Positions 27,731 through 36,558 of a stretch of DNA of 64,000 nt are shown in pieces. Every line of letters begins with the position of its first letter. The stretch's first letter is position 1. The notes beneath the pieces are model-generated. The model searched no databases. It was given only the letters and a program-made list of their open reading frames with translations, and was not told the DNA's origin. The stretch lies in assembly GCA_030530775.1 (NCBI GenBank), contig JAUMUG010000009.1, positions 1 through 64,000 on the forward strand, written 5' to 3'. Source of the stretch: Lautropia sp. (GTDB lineage: Bacteria > Pseudomonadota > Gammaproteobacteria > Burkholderiales > Burkholderiaceae_E). The translations under genes and the position numbers were made by a program.

Positions 27731-28882
27731 ATGGCATCCTCCCGCAACGCCGTCTCATCAGCACCTCGCCGCAGCAACCGGGGCACCCTGGCTTTTCTGC
27801 TGGCACTGCTCGTCCATGTCGGCCTGCTGGGGCTGCTGTTCGTCGGCATCAGCTGGCAACGCCCCCAACCCGAAGTCGTCCAGGCCGAACTCTGGATTCC
27901 GGCCGAAGACCTGCCTGCCGAGATACAGCCGCCCGAGCCGCAACCCGAGCCACAACCTGCCCCCGAACCCGAACCCGAGCCCGAACCCGAGCCCGAGCCC
28001 GAGCCGGAACCCGAACCTGCACCCGAGCCGGCTGCCGAACCCGAGTCCGCCCCCGAGCCGGAGGTGCCTGATCCCGCCATAGCCATCGAAGCGGCCCGCA
28101 AGGCCGAGGAAGAGGCACGCCGGCGCGAAGCCGAAGAAGCCCGCAAGCGTGAGGAAGAAGCCGAACGTCAGCGCGTCGAAGCCGAGAAGAAGAGACAGGA
28201 AGAAGAAGCCGCTCGCAAGGCCGAAGAGGAACGCAAGCGCGCGGAGGAAGAGAAACAACGCCGTGAAGAAGAAGAACGCAAGCGCCAGAAAGCCGAGGAA
28301 CGCCGCAAAGCCGAAGAGGCCCGCAAGCGTGAGGCAGAGGAGAAACGGCGACGCGAAGAAGCCGAGCGTAAGCGCGAGCAGGAAAAGAAAAAACGCGAGG
28401 AAGAAGCCCGTCGGCGCAAGCTGGCCGAAGAGAAAGCAGCTGCAAAAAAAGCCGCTGCCGAGAAGAAGGCTGCTGCCCAAAAAGCCGCTGCCGAGAAAAG
28501 GGAAGCCCAGCGCAAAGCCGCCGAGGCCCGTCGTCGTGCGGCCGTCAACGAGCTGCTCAGCCAGGCCGGCGACCCGGACAGCAATGTGCTGCATGGCAGC
28601 ACCAGTGGTGCCCGCGACGCCGGTTACGCGGCACGGGTCAGCGCAGCCATCCGCGCCAACACCACCTTCGCCCAGGACATCCGCGGCAATCCCCAAGCGG
28701 TGTTCGAAGTCCGGCTCGACCGCAACGGCAAGGTGCAGAATGTCCGCCTGCTCCGTTCCAGCGGCAATGCCGCCTGGGACAATGCCGCCGAACGTGCCAT
28801 CCAACGGACCAACCCCTTCCCCTGCCCAAAAACCGGCAGCTGTCAGGCCACGCTCGAAATCCACCATGGACCGCAGGACTGA
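27731..28882 (+). CDS. tolA: Tol-Pal system protein TolA
   Basis: Inner-membrane-anchored protein spanning the periplasm that links TolQR to Pal/TolB. It has 383 residues: a transmembrane helix at about 18-40 (LAFLLALLVHVGLLGLLFVG), a Glu-Pro repeat tract at about 62-115, a long charged Lys/Glu/Ala/Arg-rich helix at about 118-275, and a C-terminal globular TolA-III-type domain ending in NPFPCPKTGSC. The Pro-Glu tract before the helix is a local elaboration, as seen in other betaproteobacteria. The repetitive DNA of this gene explains many spurious frames on both strands. Confidence 0.95.
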   Translation: MASSRNAVSSAPRRSNRGTLAFLLALLVHVGLLGLLFVGISWQRPQPEVVQAELWIPAEDLPAEIQPPEPQPEPQPAPEPEPEPEPEPEPEPEPEPAPEPAAEPESAPEPEVPDPAIAIEAARKAEEEARRREAEEARKREEEAERQRVEAEKKRQEEEAARKAEEERKRAEEEKQRREEEERKRQKAEERRKAEEARKREAEEKRRREEAERKREQEKKKREEEARRRKLAEEKAAAKKAAAEKKAAAQKAAAEKREAQRKAAEARRRAAVNELLSQAGDPDSNVLHGSTSGARDAGYAARVSAAIRANTTFAQDIRGNPQAVFEVRLDRNGKVQNVRLLRSSGNAAWDNAAERAIQRTNPFPCPKTGSCQATLEIHHGPQD

Positions 28883-28977
28883 GAGGAGCCTACCGCGACC
28901 CAGCCCCCTCGTTTGCAGCCCCATCGTGGGGGTCCTGGGACATTCGCGGCGGGCGAGATGCCCTCACCTATAATGGA

Positions 28978-30258
28978 ATGATGAACAAGCGCAAACTCCT
29001 ACGTTTCACTGTTCTGGCCGCGTCGCTCGGCCTTGCCGGCTCGCTGTCCGCCCAATCGATCCGCATCGATGTCAGCGGTATCGGCGCGCACCAGATCCCC
29101 CTGGCCGTGGCCCCGTTCAGCGGTCAGGGCACGGCTCCGCAACAGCTCGACACCGTCATCCGCGACGACCTCAAGCGCAGCGGCATGTTCCGGCTGATCG
29201 AAGTCGGCGGCCCCATGAGCGAAACCTCGCCGCTCGACATGGCCAGTCTGCGCTCCAAGGGAGCCGATTCGGTGTTGGTCGGCTCGCTGAACCCAGTGGC
29301 CAATGCCCGCGTCGAGTTCCGCTACAAACTGGCCGATACTGTGCGGCAGTCCGTCATCACCGAAGCGGCCATGACCGCGGCCGAGAACGATATCCGGCTG
29401 GCTGGCCACCGGGTGGCCGACGCCGTCTACGAAAAGCTGACCGGCATCAGGGGGATATTCTCGACCCGCATCGCCTTCGTCAGCAAACAGGGCAAACGCT
29501 ATCGGATCAACGTGGCCGATTGGGACGGCCAGAACATCCAGACCGCACTCAATGCCGGCGAACCGATCATCTCGCCGGCCTGGTCACCCAATGGCCGCCA
29601 GCTCGCTTATGTCTCCTTCGAGACCCAGAAACCGGTCGTCTATGTCCATGACCTGGCCACCGGCCAGCGCCAGCCGGTTGCCCAGTTCCGTGGCAGCAAC
29701 AGTGCCCCCACCTGGTCCCCGGATGGCCGCAATCTGGCAGTGACCCTGACCCGGGACGGCGGTTCGCAAATCTACATGGTCAGCGCCCAGGGCGGTGATG
29801 CACGCCGGCTCACCCAGTCCAGCAGTATCGACACCGAACCGGTGTTCTCACCCGATGGGCAGTACATCTACTTCACCTCCGACCGGGGCGGTGCACCGCA
29901 AATCTATCGGATGAGCAGCAAAGGCGGCCCGGCCACCCGCATCACCTTCGGTTCGTCCTACAATGTCTCGCCCCGGATCAGCCCCGATGGCAAACAGATG
30001 GCCTTCGTCACCCAGCGCAACGGTCGCTTCCTGATCGCACTGAAGGAGCTGGAATCGGGTCGAGAAAAACTGCTGACCGACACCGGCGAAGAAGAATCGC
30101 CCAGCTTTGCCCCCAACGGTCAATGGGTCATGTACACCACCCGCGCGGGAGGCCGTGAATACTTGATGGCCGTCTCGATCGACGGTCGGATCAAGCAGCG
30201 CCTGTCCAGCAACACCGGAGACGTGCGCGAACCGGCCTGGGGGCCATTCACCTACTAA
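28978..30258 (+). CDS. tolB: Tol-Pal system periplasmic protein TolB
   Basis: Periplasmic beta-propeller, 426 residues, that binds Pal and TolA. The signal peptide is KLLRFTVLAASLGLAGSLSA. The N-terminal domain (IRIDVSGIGAHQIPLAVAPF) precedes repeated propeller blades with the SPDG/PSWSPDG motif (ISPAWSPNG, APTWSPDG, EPVFSPDG, SPRISPDG, SPSFAPNG). Two adjacent ATGs (28978 and 28981) are possible starts. It is followed by pal after 43 bp. Confidence 0.96.
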   Translation: MMNKRKLLRFTVLAASLGLAGSLSAQSIRIDVSGIGAHQIPLAVAPFSGQGTAPQQLDTVIRDDLKRSGMFRLIEVGGPMSETSPLDMASLRSKGADSVLVGSLNPVANARVEFRYKLADTVRQSVITEAAMTAAENDIRLAGHRVADAVYEKLTGIRGIFSTRIAFVSKQGKRYRINVADWDGQNIQTALNAGEPIISPAWSPNGRQLAYVSFETQKPVVYVHDLATGQRQPVAQFRGSNSAPTWSPDGRNLAVTLTRDGGSQIYMVSAQGGDARRLTQSSSIDTEPVFSPDGQYIYFTSDRGGAPQIYRMSSKGGPATRITFGSSYNVSPRISPDGKQMAFVTQRNGRFLIALKELESGREKLLTDTGEEESPSFAPNGQWVMYTTRAGGREYLMAVSIDGRIKQRLSSNTGDVREPAWGPFTY

Positions 30259-30301
30259 ACCAAGATTCAGTTTTCAAGAGAAAAGAGAAAGGAGCCGACC
30301 G

Positions 30302-30874
30302 ATGCTTAACCCCCTGTTCCGCAATCGACTGCTCGGCCTCGGCCTGGGCCTGGCGCTTCTGGCTGGTTGTACCTCGGTCGATCTGAGCGAGCCCACCGAC
30401 GACACCAATGGAGATCAGAGCGCCCAGCAGACCGATGGCTTCGACCAGGATCAAAACGGCCAACAGTTCGACAACAGCACCGAAGTGACGCCATTCGATG
30501 CCAGCGCCAACCAGGCCGACCCGCTCGAAGACCCCAACAGCCCGTTGTCGCAACGCAACATCTACTTCGAGTTCGACAGCTTCGTCATCCTGCCGGATTA
30601 CCAGCCGATCATCGAAGCGCATGCCGCCTACCTGGCCGGCAACCGCAACAAACAGATCGTCATCGAAGGCAACACCGATGAACTGGGCAGCCGCGAATAC
30701 AACCTGGCCCTGGGCCAGAAGCGTGCCGATGCCGTCCGCCGTGCCCTGGCCAGCCAGGGGGTCGATGACAGCCAGATGGAATCGATCAGCTTTGGCGAAG
30801 AAAAGCCCAAGGCCACCGGCCACGACGAAGCCTCCTATGCTCAGAACCGCCGGGCCGATCTGAATTACCGTTGA
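30302..30874 (+). CDS. pal: peptidoglycan-associated lipoprotein Pal
   Basis: Outer-membrane lipoprotein that binds peptidoglycan through an OmpA-like domain. It has 190 residues. The lipobox LLAGC places the lipidated Cys at 23. An acidic Gln/Asp-rich linker follows, then the OmpA domain from about residue 82 (NIYFEFDSFVILPDY) with the peptidoglycan-binding GNTDELGSREYNLALGQKRA region (NTDERG in many relatives). A ribosome-binding site AAAGGAG precedes the ATG. Part of the tol-pal operon. Confidence 0.96.
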   Translation: MLNPLFRNRLLGLGLGLALLAGCTSVDLSEPTDDTNGDQSAQQTDGFDQDQNGQQFDNSTEVTPFDASANQADPLEDPNSPLSQRNIYFEFDSFVILPDYQPIIEAHAAYLAGNRNKQIVIEGNTDELGSREYNLALGQKRADAVRRALASQGVDDSQMESISFGEEKPKATGHDEASYAQNRRADLNYR

Positions 30875-31088
30875 TTCCGGCCACTGCCTGATCCACGTCA
30901 GTCAGACTGGCATCCATCGTTGGTCCGTGGAAGTATCCGCGGACGACGATGAGAACGGGGGGACGATGATGACGGGATTCACATCGCCTGGGACCCTACC
31001 CCCTCCCCAGCCCATCATGCCCCTGCTCCATCCGACATCAGCCCCTACAGGAGCCCGGCCGCCCCTTTTGCCCAGCACCGATCCAGTC

Positions 31089-31895
31089 ATGACCCTGCAG
31101 ATTGCACATCCCTCCCTGAAAGCCGCGTTGCTGGCAGCAGGTTTACTGCTGGCCAGCCCCCCCGCCCACGCCCTGTTTGGCGACAACGAAGCACGCCAGG
31201 CCGTGCTCGACCTGCGCGCCAAAGTCGATACCCTGCAGCGCGACATGCTGCGCCAGCTCAACGAACTGTCGAACCGCCAGAACGAAATCGAGCAACGTCT
31301 GGGCCGCCTGGAGAGTGCCCAGAAAGCAGGCCTGGCCCGCCAGAACGAAATCGACCAGCTGCGCCAGGAAGTCGCCCAGCTGCGCGGCCAGCTCGAAGAA
31401 ACCCTCAACGAACTGCAGAACCAACAACGCACCCAGCAGGATCTGTCGGCCGACGTCGACTCGCGCCTGAAGCGCTTCGAGCCGGTCGAAGTCACCATCG
31501 ACGGCAAACAGTTCACCGTCGAACAGGCCGAAAAACGCCAGTTCGATGCTGCGCTGAGCCGCTTCCGCAAGAGCGAGTTCAAGGCCGCCGTGCAGGCATT
31601 CCAGGAATTCATCAAGGCCTACCCGGAAAGCCCCTACCTGCCGACCGCCATGTACTGGCAGGGTGGTGCCCAGTACGCCCAGAGCAGCTACAAGACCGCC
31701 ATCAGCACCCTGCAGTCGATGATCCAGCGCTACCCCGACAGTGGCCGCGTCCCCGACGCTCTGCTGCTGATCGGCAACGCCCAGGCCGACAGCGGCAACC
31801 CCAAGAACGCCCGCGCCACCTTCCAGCGCATCGGCAAGGAGTACCCCGGCACCCCAGCCGCCAACTCGGCCCGAGAGCGGCTGAAAAACATGTGA
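31089..31895 (+). CDS. cpoB: cell division coordinator CpoB (YbgF)
   Basis: Periplasmic protein that coordinates peptidoglycan synthesis with Tol-driven outer-membrane constriction, 268 residues. Signal peptide LKAALLAAGLLLASPPAHA (about 10-28), a coiled-coil trimerisation region (about 40-130, many heptad-like L/Q/E), then TPR repeats (FDAALSRFRKSEFKAAVQAF and the two following). I start at ATG 31089 because it gives a proper signal peptide; a longer frame from 30927 adds Pro-rich sequence. It ends the tol-pal block. Confidence 0.93.
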   Translation: MTLQIAHPSLKAALLAAGLLLASPPAHALFGDNEARQAVLDLRAKVDTLQRDMLRQLNELSNRQNEIEQRLGRLESAQKAGLARQNEIDQLRQEVAQLRGQLEETLNELQNQQRTQQDLSADVDSRLKRFEPVEVTIDGKQFTVEQAEKRQFDAALSRFRKSEFKAAVQAFQEFIKAYPESPYLPTAMYWQGGAQYAQSSYKTAISTLQSMIQRYPDSGRVPDALLLIGNAQADSGNPKNARATFQRIGKEYPGTPAANSARERLKNM

Positions 31896-31901
31896 ACGCG
31901 C

Positions 31902-31932
31902 GGCGCCGGGAACATCACACGTCCCGGCCGCC
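31902..31932 (+). terminator. GC hairpin after cpoB
   Basis: GGCGCCGGGA (31902-31911) pairs with TCCCGGCCGCC (31922-31932) with one bulged base, starting 7 bp after the cpoB stop. There is no T-tract; it is probably the end of the tol-pal transcript. Confidence 0.55.
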
Positions 31933-32101
31933 CCTTCATCCGATCCACATCATGGCCAGCAGCTGAACAGCCATCCCGTCGCCCGTCACTGGTCATGCTC
32001 GTTGCCTGCTGTCCGCCAGCCGCCGCCCTTCGTTGCGGGCTCGAAAAAGGCGTTCAACGGAAACTTGCCATTCATCTCAAAAAAATTGCCGTCTATACCG
32101 C

Positions 32102-32129
32102 TTGCACACCACAAATTTGTTGCTATAAT
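32102..32129 (+). promoter_or_regulatory. sigma-70 promoter of tRNA-Lys
   Basis: TTGCAC (32102-32107), a 16-bp spacer and a perfect TATAAT (32124-32129) predict a start near 32136, about 40 bp before the tRNA. This is the best promoter in the window. Confidence 0.75.
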
Positions 32130-32174
32130 GTTGGCTTCTTTGCTACCGCACATCGTGCAGCAGCGAGAAATCCC

Positions 32175-32250
32175 GGGTCGTTAGCTCAGCTGGTAGAGCA
32201 GCGGACTTTTAATCCGTTGGTCGAAGGTTCGAATCCTTCACGACCCACCA
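32175..32250 (+). tRNA. tRNA-Lys (anticodon TTT)
   Basis: A 76-nt cloverleaf: acceptor GGGTCGT paired with ACGACCC, D-arm with AGCTCAGCTGGTAGAGC, anticodon loop CTTTTAA with anticodon TTT, T-arm GGTTCGAATCC, and an encoded CCA end. Discriminator A. It has its own promoter and an intrinsic terminator right after. Confidence 0.98.
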
Positions 32251-32256
32251 AATTCC

Positions 32257-32293
32257 AAAAAGCCCGGCACCCCTGGTGGCCGGGCTTTTTTTT
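32257..32293 (+). terminator. intrinsic terminator of tRNA-Lys
   Basis: AGCCCGGC (32261-32268) and GCCGGGCT (32279-32286) form the stem, followed by a run of eight T on the plus strand and preceded by A-run. This is the only classical stem plus T-tract found in the window. Confidence 0.9.
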
Positions 32294-32349
32294 CCGGCCG
32301 CCATCCGGCCACATCGGATAGCGGCGCTCCCTCCTCGCGTACCGTCCCG

Positions 32350-33171
32350 TCACTCCGCCAGCAACTGTTCCGCGCTGACGGTATCGCCGTAGACCGGGCG
32401 CAGGGTCTTTTCGTAGGCTGCTTTCAGACGGCCGTCTTTCTTGAGGGTGGCGATTTCGTTGTCGACCCATTCCAGCAGGGCGGAGTCACCCTTCTTGACG
32501 GCCGGAGCGATGAAGTCGGGGTTGCCCAGTTCGCCGATGGCAACGACGTAGTTCGGGTTTTCTTTGGCCCATGCCCACAGCAGGGCGTTGTCATGAGCCA
32601 GCGCGGCGCCGCGGCCATCCTTCAGGGCATCGAAGGTTTCTGTGTTCTGGTCGTATTTCAGCAGAGAAATTTCGGGATGCTTCTTGCTGAAATAAGTGTC
32701 GGCGGTGGTGCCTTTGTTGACGAGTAGGGTCTTGCCCTGCAGGGCTTCGACGGATTCGATCGGGGCCGATTTGGGCGAGACCACGCCGAGCGAGACCTTC
32801 ATGTAGGGCGAGGCAAAATCCACCACGCGGGCACGTTCGGGAGTCTGGGTGAAGTTGGCCAGAATCAGATCGACCTTATCGGATTTCAGGTATTCGACGC
32901 GGTTGGCGGCTTCGGTCAGCACGAATTCGACCTTGTCCGAGCTGCCCAGCAGATCCTTGGCCATTTCACGGGCGATTTCCACGTCGAACCCCTGGTTTTG
33001 CCCATTGCTGTCGATGTAGCCGAACGGGGGCTTGTCGCTGAATACGCCGATGCGGATACTGTCCTTGGCCTTGATCCGAGCCACGGAGTCGTCGGCAGCC
33101 ATGGTGCTGCCGGTGGCAAAGGCAGTGCCGAGCAGTGCGGTGGCCAACAGGGATTTGAGACTGAATGTCAT
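32350..33171 (-). CDS. amino-acid ABC transporter substrate-binding protein, CjaA-like (cysteine)
   Basis: Periplasmic type-II binding protein of 273 residues with a signal peptide (LLATALLGTAFATGSTMAAD). The sequence is strikingly close to Campylobacter CjaA, a cysteine binder: RIGVFSDKPPFGYIDSNGQ, NRVEYLKSDKVDLILANFTQ, PERARVVDFASPYMKVSLGV and LLVNKGTTADTYF all have direct counterparts as I remember it. Cysteine (or cystine) is therefore the likely ligand, in line with the neighbouring sulfite-reductase genes. It lies 248 bp after the ATPase gene and has its own AAGGAG ribosome-binding site and AT-rich leader, so it may have its own promoter. Confidence 0.85.
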   Translation of the reverse strand: MTFSLKSLLATALLGTAFATGSTMAADDSVARIKAKDSIRIGVFSDKPPFGYIDSNGQNQGFDVEIAREMAKDLLGSSDKVEFVLTEAANRVEYLKSDKVDLILANFTQTPERARVVDFASPYMKVSLGVVSPKSAPIESVEALQGKTLLVNKGTTADTYFSKKHPEISLLKYDQNTETFDALKDGRGAALAHDNALLWAWAKENPNYVVAIGELGNPDFIAPAVKKGDSALLEWVDNEIATLKKDGRLKAAYEKTLRPVYGDTVSAEQLLAE

Positions 33172-33196
33172 GACGATTGCTCCTTCTGAAAACCAA

Positions 33197-33210
33197 GTTT
33201 TCTCGAAAAC
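33197..33210. promoter_or_regulatory. GTTTTC-GAAAAC inverted repeat before binding-protein gene
   Basis: GTTTTC and GAAAAC separated by two bases form a perfect short inverted repeat, 26 bp upstream of the binding-protein start in an AT-rich leader. It is well placed to act as an operator or a small attenuating hairpin. Confidence 0.35.
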
Positions 33211-33419
33211 CTATATCGAATGAGTTGGTTTATTTTTGTTTCTGAAAACACTCGACCTCCCCCACTTCCGCAAATACGTGACCAGCCTTCTCCCAGAGGT
33301 TGCCGAGATATCGGCGCTGGAAGTGATCGGTCCATGGGGAAAAATCCAGCACTATGCGTACAGACCGAGTGGAAGGCGGGCGCCCCCGCTTCCGCCCTGC
33401 CGTGCGGCATCTCCGGCCG

Positions 33420-34151
33420 TCAATAATCCATCCCCTTCAAGAACACCCGGGCACGTTCGGTCAGGGGTTCGGCAAAGAAACGCTCCGGCTCGCTTTCTTC
33501 GATGATTTCGCCACGGTCCATGAAGACGATGCGATCGGCGACACGCTCGGCAAAGCCCATTTCGTGGGTGACGATGATCATGCTCATGCCTTCGCGCGCC
33601 AGTTCCTGCACCACGTCCAGCACTTCGCGTACCATTTCGGGGTCGAGTGCGGCGGTGATTTCATCGAGCAGGATCACCTCCGGATTCATGCACAGCGCCC
33701 GCACGATGGCGATGCGCTGTTTCTGGCCACCCGACAGTTCGCGCGGCCAAGCGATACGGCGATCCAACAACCCGACCCGTTCCAGCAGCCGGTCGGCCTG
33801 TGCCTCGACTTCGGCCCGCGCCCTGCCCTGCACCTTCATCGGCCCCAGCAGGATGTTGTCGATCACGTTCATGTGCGCAAACAATTCATAGCTCTGGAAC
33901 ACCATGCCGACCTTCTGACGTACCTGCTCCCAGCCGATATCCTGGCCAAAGACGCCGACGCCATCCATGGCGATGGTGCCGCCCTGGATGGCTTCCAGCC
34001 CGTTGATACAGCGCAGCAGCGTGCTTTTGCCACAACCCGACGGACCCAGAATGACGACGACTTCACCCCTGTGCAGGGTCAGATCGATGGCCCCGAGCGC
34101 CACCGTATCGCCATAGCGTTTGTGCAGCTCGCGGATATCCAGCAGGGCCAT
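33420..34151 (-). CDS. amino-acid ABC transporter ATP-binding protein
   Basis: ATPase of the polar amino-acid uptake family, 243 residues. Walker A GPSGCGKST (36-44), signature LSGGQKQRIAIVRAL, Walker B VILLDEITAALDPEMV and the H-loop VTHEMGFAERVAD are all intact. The ATG at 34151 follows the upstream permease stop by one base, so the genes are coupled; a longer frame starting at 34226 would overlap the permease gene. Works with the two permeases and the CjaA-like binding protein. Confidence 0.93.
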   Translation of the reverse strand: MALLDIRELHKRYGDTVALGAIDLTLHRGEVVVILGPSGCGKSTLLRCINGLEAIQGGTIAMDGVGVFGQDIGWEQVRQKVGMVFQSYELFAHMNVIDNILLGPMKVQGRARAEVEAQADRLLERVGLLDRRIAWPRELSGGQKQRIAIVRALCMNPEVILLDEITAALDPEMVREVLDVVQELAREGMSMIIVTHEMGFAERVADRIVFMDRGEIIEESEPERFFAEPLTERARVFLKGMDY

Positions 34152-34152
34152 T

Positions 34153-34830
34153 TCAGCTCTCCCAACGTTTCTCGAGACGGGCCGCATACCAGGACAGCGG
34201 ATAGCAGACCAGGAAGTACAAAACAAAGATCAGGCCGTAGATCCAGAAAGATGCACTCGGCACCTTCGGCTCGATCATCTGCGCACGTTCGATGATCTGC
34301 TGGCCGACCTTGACCACCTCCATCACGCTGACCAGCGCCGCCAGCGACGTGGTCTTGACCATGCGCGTGAACAGATTGATGGCGCCCGGCAGCACCCGAC
34401 GCATAGCCTGCGGCCCTTCGACGTAGCGGAACACCTGCCAGCGCGTCAGCCCCAGTGCCAGCGCCGACGAACGCTGATGCGGATCGAGCGAAGACAGAGC
34501 GCCGCGCACCAGATCGCCCATCTCGGCCGCCCCCCACAACGAAAACACGCCGACGCAAACCCAGAAGGCATCGACGTGCAGCCCCGTCCAGGTCGGCAGC
34601 CCGAAGTACAGCACGAACAGCCAGACCAGAATCGGCACGATCCGAATGGTTTCCAGATAGAAGCGGCAACCAAAGCGCACCAGCGGTGAGCGCATCCGCA
34701 TCAGCAGCCCCAGGCCAGTACCGAATACCGCCGATACGGCCACGGAAATCAACGAGATTTCGACGGTGAGCCACAGCCCCTGAAGCAGACGCGGCAGATT
34801 CTGGCCGCTCAGCAAGACATCAAACGCCAT
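34153..34830 (-). CDS. amino-acid ABC transporter permease (second subunit)
   Basis: HisMQ-type inner-membrane permease, 225 residues with about five helices. The coupling EAA-like loop is seen around SALALGLTRWQVFRYVEGPQ. I start at ATG 34830 because GAGGGA lies five bases upstream; it then overlaps the end of the preceding permease gene by 11 bp. Forms a heterodimeric channel with the permease encoded at 34820-35479. Confidence 0.88.
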   Translation of the reverse strand: MAFDVLLSGQNLPRLLQGLWLTVEISLISVAVSAVFGTGLGLLMRMRSPLVRFGCRFYLETIRIVPILVWLFVLYFGLPTWTGLHVDAFWVCVGVFSLWGAAEMGDLVRGALSSLDPHQRSSALALGLTRWQVFRYVEGPQAMRRVLPGAINLFTRMVKTTSLAALVSVMEVVKVGQQIIERAQMIEPKVPSASFWIYGLIFVLYFLVCYPLSWYAARLEKRWES

Positions 34831-35479
34831 ATGTCCCTCGACGCAGACGTCTTTCACTCAGCGATGCCAGCCATGACAGCGGCAACAACAGCACCAGATA
34901 GCTGACGAACAGCATGAACAGCGCCTCGTTCGTCATGTATTCGGTGCCGATGATGTCTTTGGTGACGAACATCAGTTCGGCCACCGACACCGCATTGATC
35001 ACCGACGTTTCCTTGACCAGAAACAGCGCATTGGCCGTCAACGCCGGCCAGGCGATGGCAAAGGCCTGTGGCGCCTCTACATAACGGAATATCTGCACCG
35101 GCGCCAGACCGATCGCCTTGGCGGATTCGATCTGTCCACGCGGCACGGCCTGCAAGCCGGCACGCAGCGCCTCGGCAATATAGCTGCCGCCCAGAAAGGT
35201 CAACGCGATCACCCCGCAAGTGAAGCCATCCCATTGAATACCCATCTTGGGCAGGCCGTAATACAGAAAGAACAGCTGGATCAGCAGCGGCGTGTTGCGC
35301 GACAGCTCGATGTAGCCACACGCCAGACCATAGAGAACGCGGACGCGATAGCTGGTGACGAGCGCAACCACCAGACCCAGCAACAATGACAGCCCGATGC
35401 CCCAGGCCGACAGCTTCAGCGTCATGATCGCCGCCTGCACGAAGCGCGGCACGATTTCTTGAATATAGGACCAGTCCAT
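34820..35479 (-). CDS. amino-acid ABC transporter permease (first subunit)
   Basis: HisMQ-family permease of 219 residues, with the family hallmarks YIELSRNTPLLIQLFFLYYG after helix 2 and the coupling loop ESAKAIGLAPVQIFRYVEAP. I use the ATG at 35479 (MDWSYIQEIVP); a GTG 27 bp upstream is possible. First gene of the minus-strand importer operon permease-permease-ATPase-binding protein. Confidence 0.88.
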   Translation of the reverse strand: MDWSYIQEIVPRFVQAAIMTLKLSAWGIGLSLLLGLVVALVTSYRVRVLYGLACGYIELSRNTPLLIQLFFLYYGLPKMGIQWDGFTCGVIALTFLGGSYIAEALRAGLQAVPRGQIESAKAIGLAPVQIFRYVEAPQAFAIAWPALTANALFLVKETSVINAVSVAELMFVTKDIIGTEYMTNEALFMLFVSYLVLLLPLSWLASLSERRLRRGTYGV

Positions 35480-35858
35480 GCACGAAGGCGTGGGAGCCCG
35501 GGCCACAGAACAGAAATCATCGTGACGACGCGCGAAGATACGTGAACACGAAAGGCGGCGCGGTCGGACGGTTTGCGCCCGCGGGCTTTGCTGTGATCCA
35601 GGCGCCCGAAGCCATGCTCCGGTGCTTGTGTGAACGGTTTATTTTAAGAAGGCGCCCCCTCTGTCCCGTCGGAAAAGCCGTATGGACTTATGCAAAAGCG
35701 GCATATCGAGACAGACGTGCATCTTCCGGCATCAGCCTGGCGCTCCGGCTCGGCGCCGCAGTTCAGCAACCCATCGAAACGCCGTTGCCGCCCCCCGCCC
35801 ATGAGCTGTGCCGGGGGTAGAGAAACGATCCCGGGTCTCGTGCGATCGGCCCCGGCGC
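35480..35858. other. intergenic region upstream of the importer operon
   Basis: 379 bp between the importer operon and the DoxX gene, both on the minus strand. A minus-strand TTAAAATAAA element lies near 35640-35650 and could be part of the importer promoter. No gene and no clear CysB-type site recognised. Confidence 0.4.
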
Positions 35859-36266
35859 TCAGCTGCGCGAGCGGTCGAGCGCCAGGAAGCCGCCGCCGGC
35901 CACCGCCAGATACAGGAAGATGAAGCAGAACAGCACGACCGATCCGCCGCTGTCCATCAGCGGCAACCAGAAATCGGTGGTCTTGGTGTGGGCCATGAAG
36001 TAGGCCAGGGCCATCCGCCCCGACAGCAGAAAAGCGACGGGTCGGGTAAACGCTCCCAGCACCAGCAGCGCACCTCCCAGCAGCTCCAGCACACCGGCCA
36101 GCCCCGTCAGCGAAAACAGCTGTAAACCATCGAACATAGCGACATACGGGGCACCGAAAAGCTTGGACGTGCCATACAGCAAGAAGGTGTAACCGGCCAC
36201 CACACGCAACAGCGCCAACACATAGAGTTGCAGGGAAGCGCCTGCCTTGGCAAGGTTTTGGTTCAT
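35859..36266 (-). CDS. DoxX-family membrane protein
   Basis: Four-helix inner-membrane protein of 135 residues, DoxX/SURF4-like: LALLRVVAGYTFLLYGTSKLFG, LTGLAGVLELLGGALLVLGAFTRP, and a C-terminal FCFIFLYLAVAGGGFLALD. Roles in redox balance or quinone-linked thiosulfate oxidation are known for relatives, but function here is unknown. I start at ATG 36266 (MNQNLAKAG) since the upstream frame lacks membrane segments. It is divergent from a LysR-type regulator that probably controls it, the usual DoxX-LysR arrangement. Confidence 0.85.
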   Translation of the reverse strand: MNQNLAKAGASLQLYVLALLRVVAGYTFLLYGTSKLFGAPYVAMFDGLQLFSLTGLAGVLELLGGALLVLGAFTRPVAFLLSGRMALAYFMAHTKTTDFWLPLMDSGGSVVLFCFIFLYLAVAGGGFLALDRSRS

Positions 36267-36501
36267 GAGTGTCTTCGGGTCGACCGGGGGATCGACCGTG
36301 GAAGGATCGCCGGTAACCACCGGCTTTGCACCGGCATCCGCCCCCGCCTGCCGCCCGTCGGCACGCGTCGTGTCAGCCGCTGCATCGTGCCCCACGGCAC
36401 ACGGCGGTCGCTGGTTGCCGCCTTGGTGATCTCCAAGGTCCAGACCCCTGCGGGTTGGATCAAGGGTCTGCAGCGTACGTATTGCCACTCAAGAAAGCAA
36501 T

Positions 36502-36516
36502 ATCAGTTATATTGAT
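36502..36516. promoter_or_regulatory. LysR-type box between DoxX and lysR genes
   Basis: ATCA-N7-TGAT in AT-rich sequence, 43 bp upstream of the LysR gene and in the divergent intergenic region. This is the dyad geometry (T-N11-A) of LysR-type regulators, so it is a plausible autoregulatory and DoxX operator. Confidence 0.5.
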
Positions 36517-36558
36517 CTATCATTTCTTGACAGGAAACAATAAAAACCCGACAAGTCC

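Noticed and set aside
28000-28600. Long Cys-free open frames on both other strands and frames of tolA
   Set aside because: They are products of the repetitive GAA/GCC/CGC codons of tolA. The tolA frame alone has a transmembrane helix, a helical region and a conserved C-terminal domain.
28969-28974. TATAAT upstream of tolB as a sigma-70 promoter
   Set aside because: No -35 hexamer at 16-18 bp, and the box lies too close to the start codon; kept only as part of the leaderless idea.
31995-32321. Open frame spanning the tRNA-Lys gene
   Set aside because: It reads through a perfect promoter, a tRNA and an intrinsic terminator and resembles no protein.
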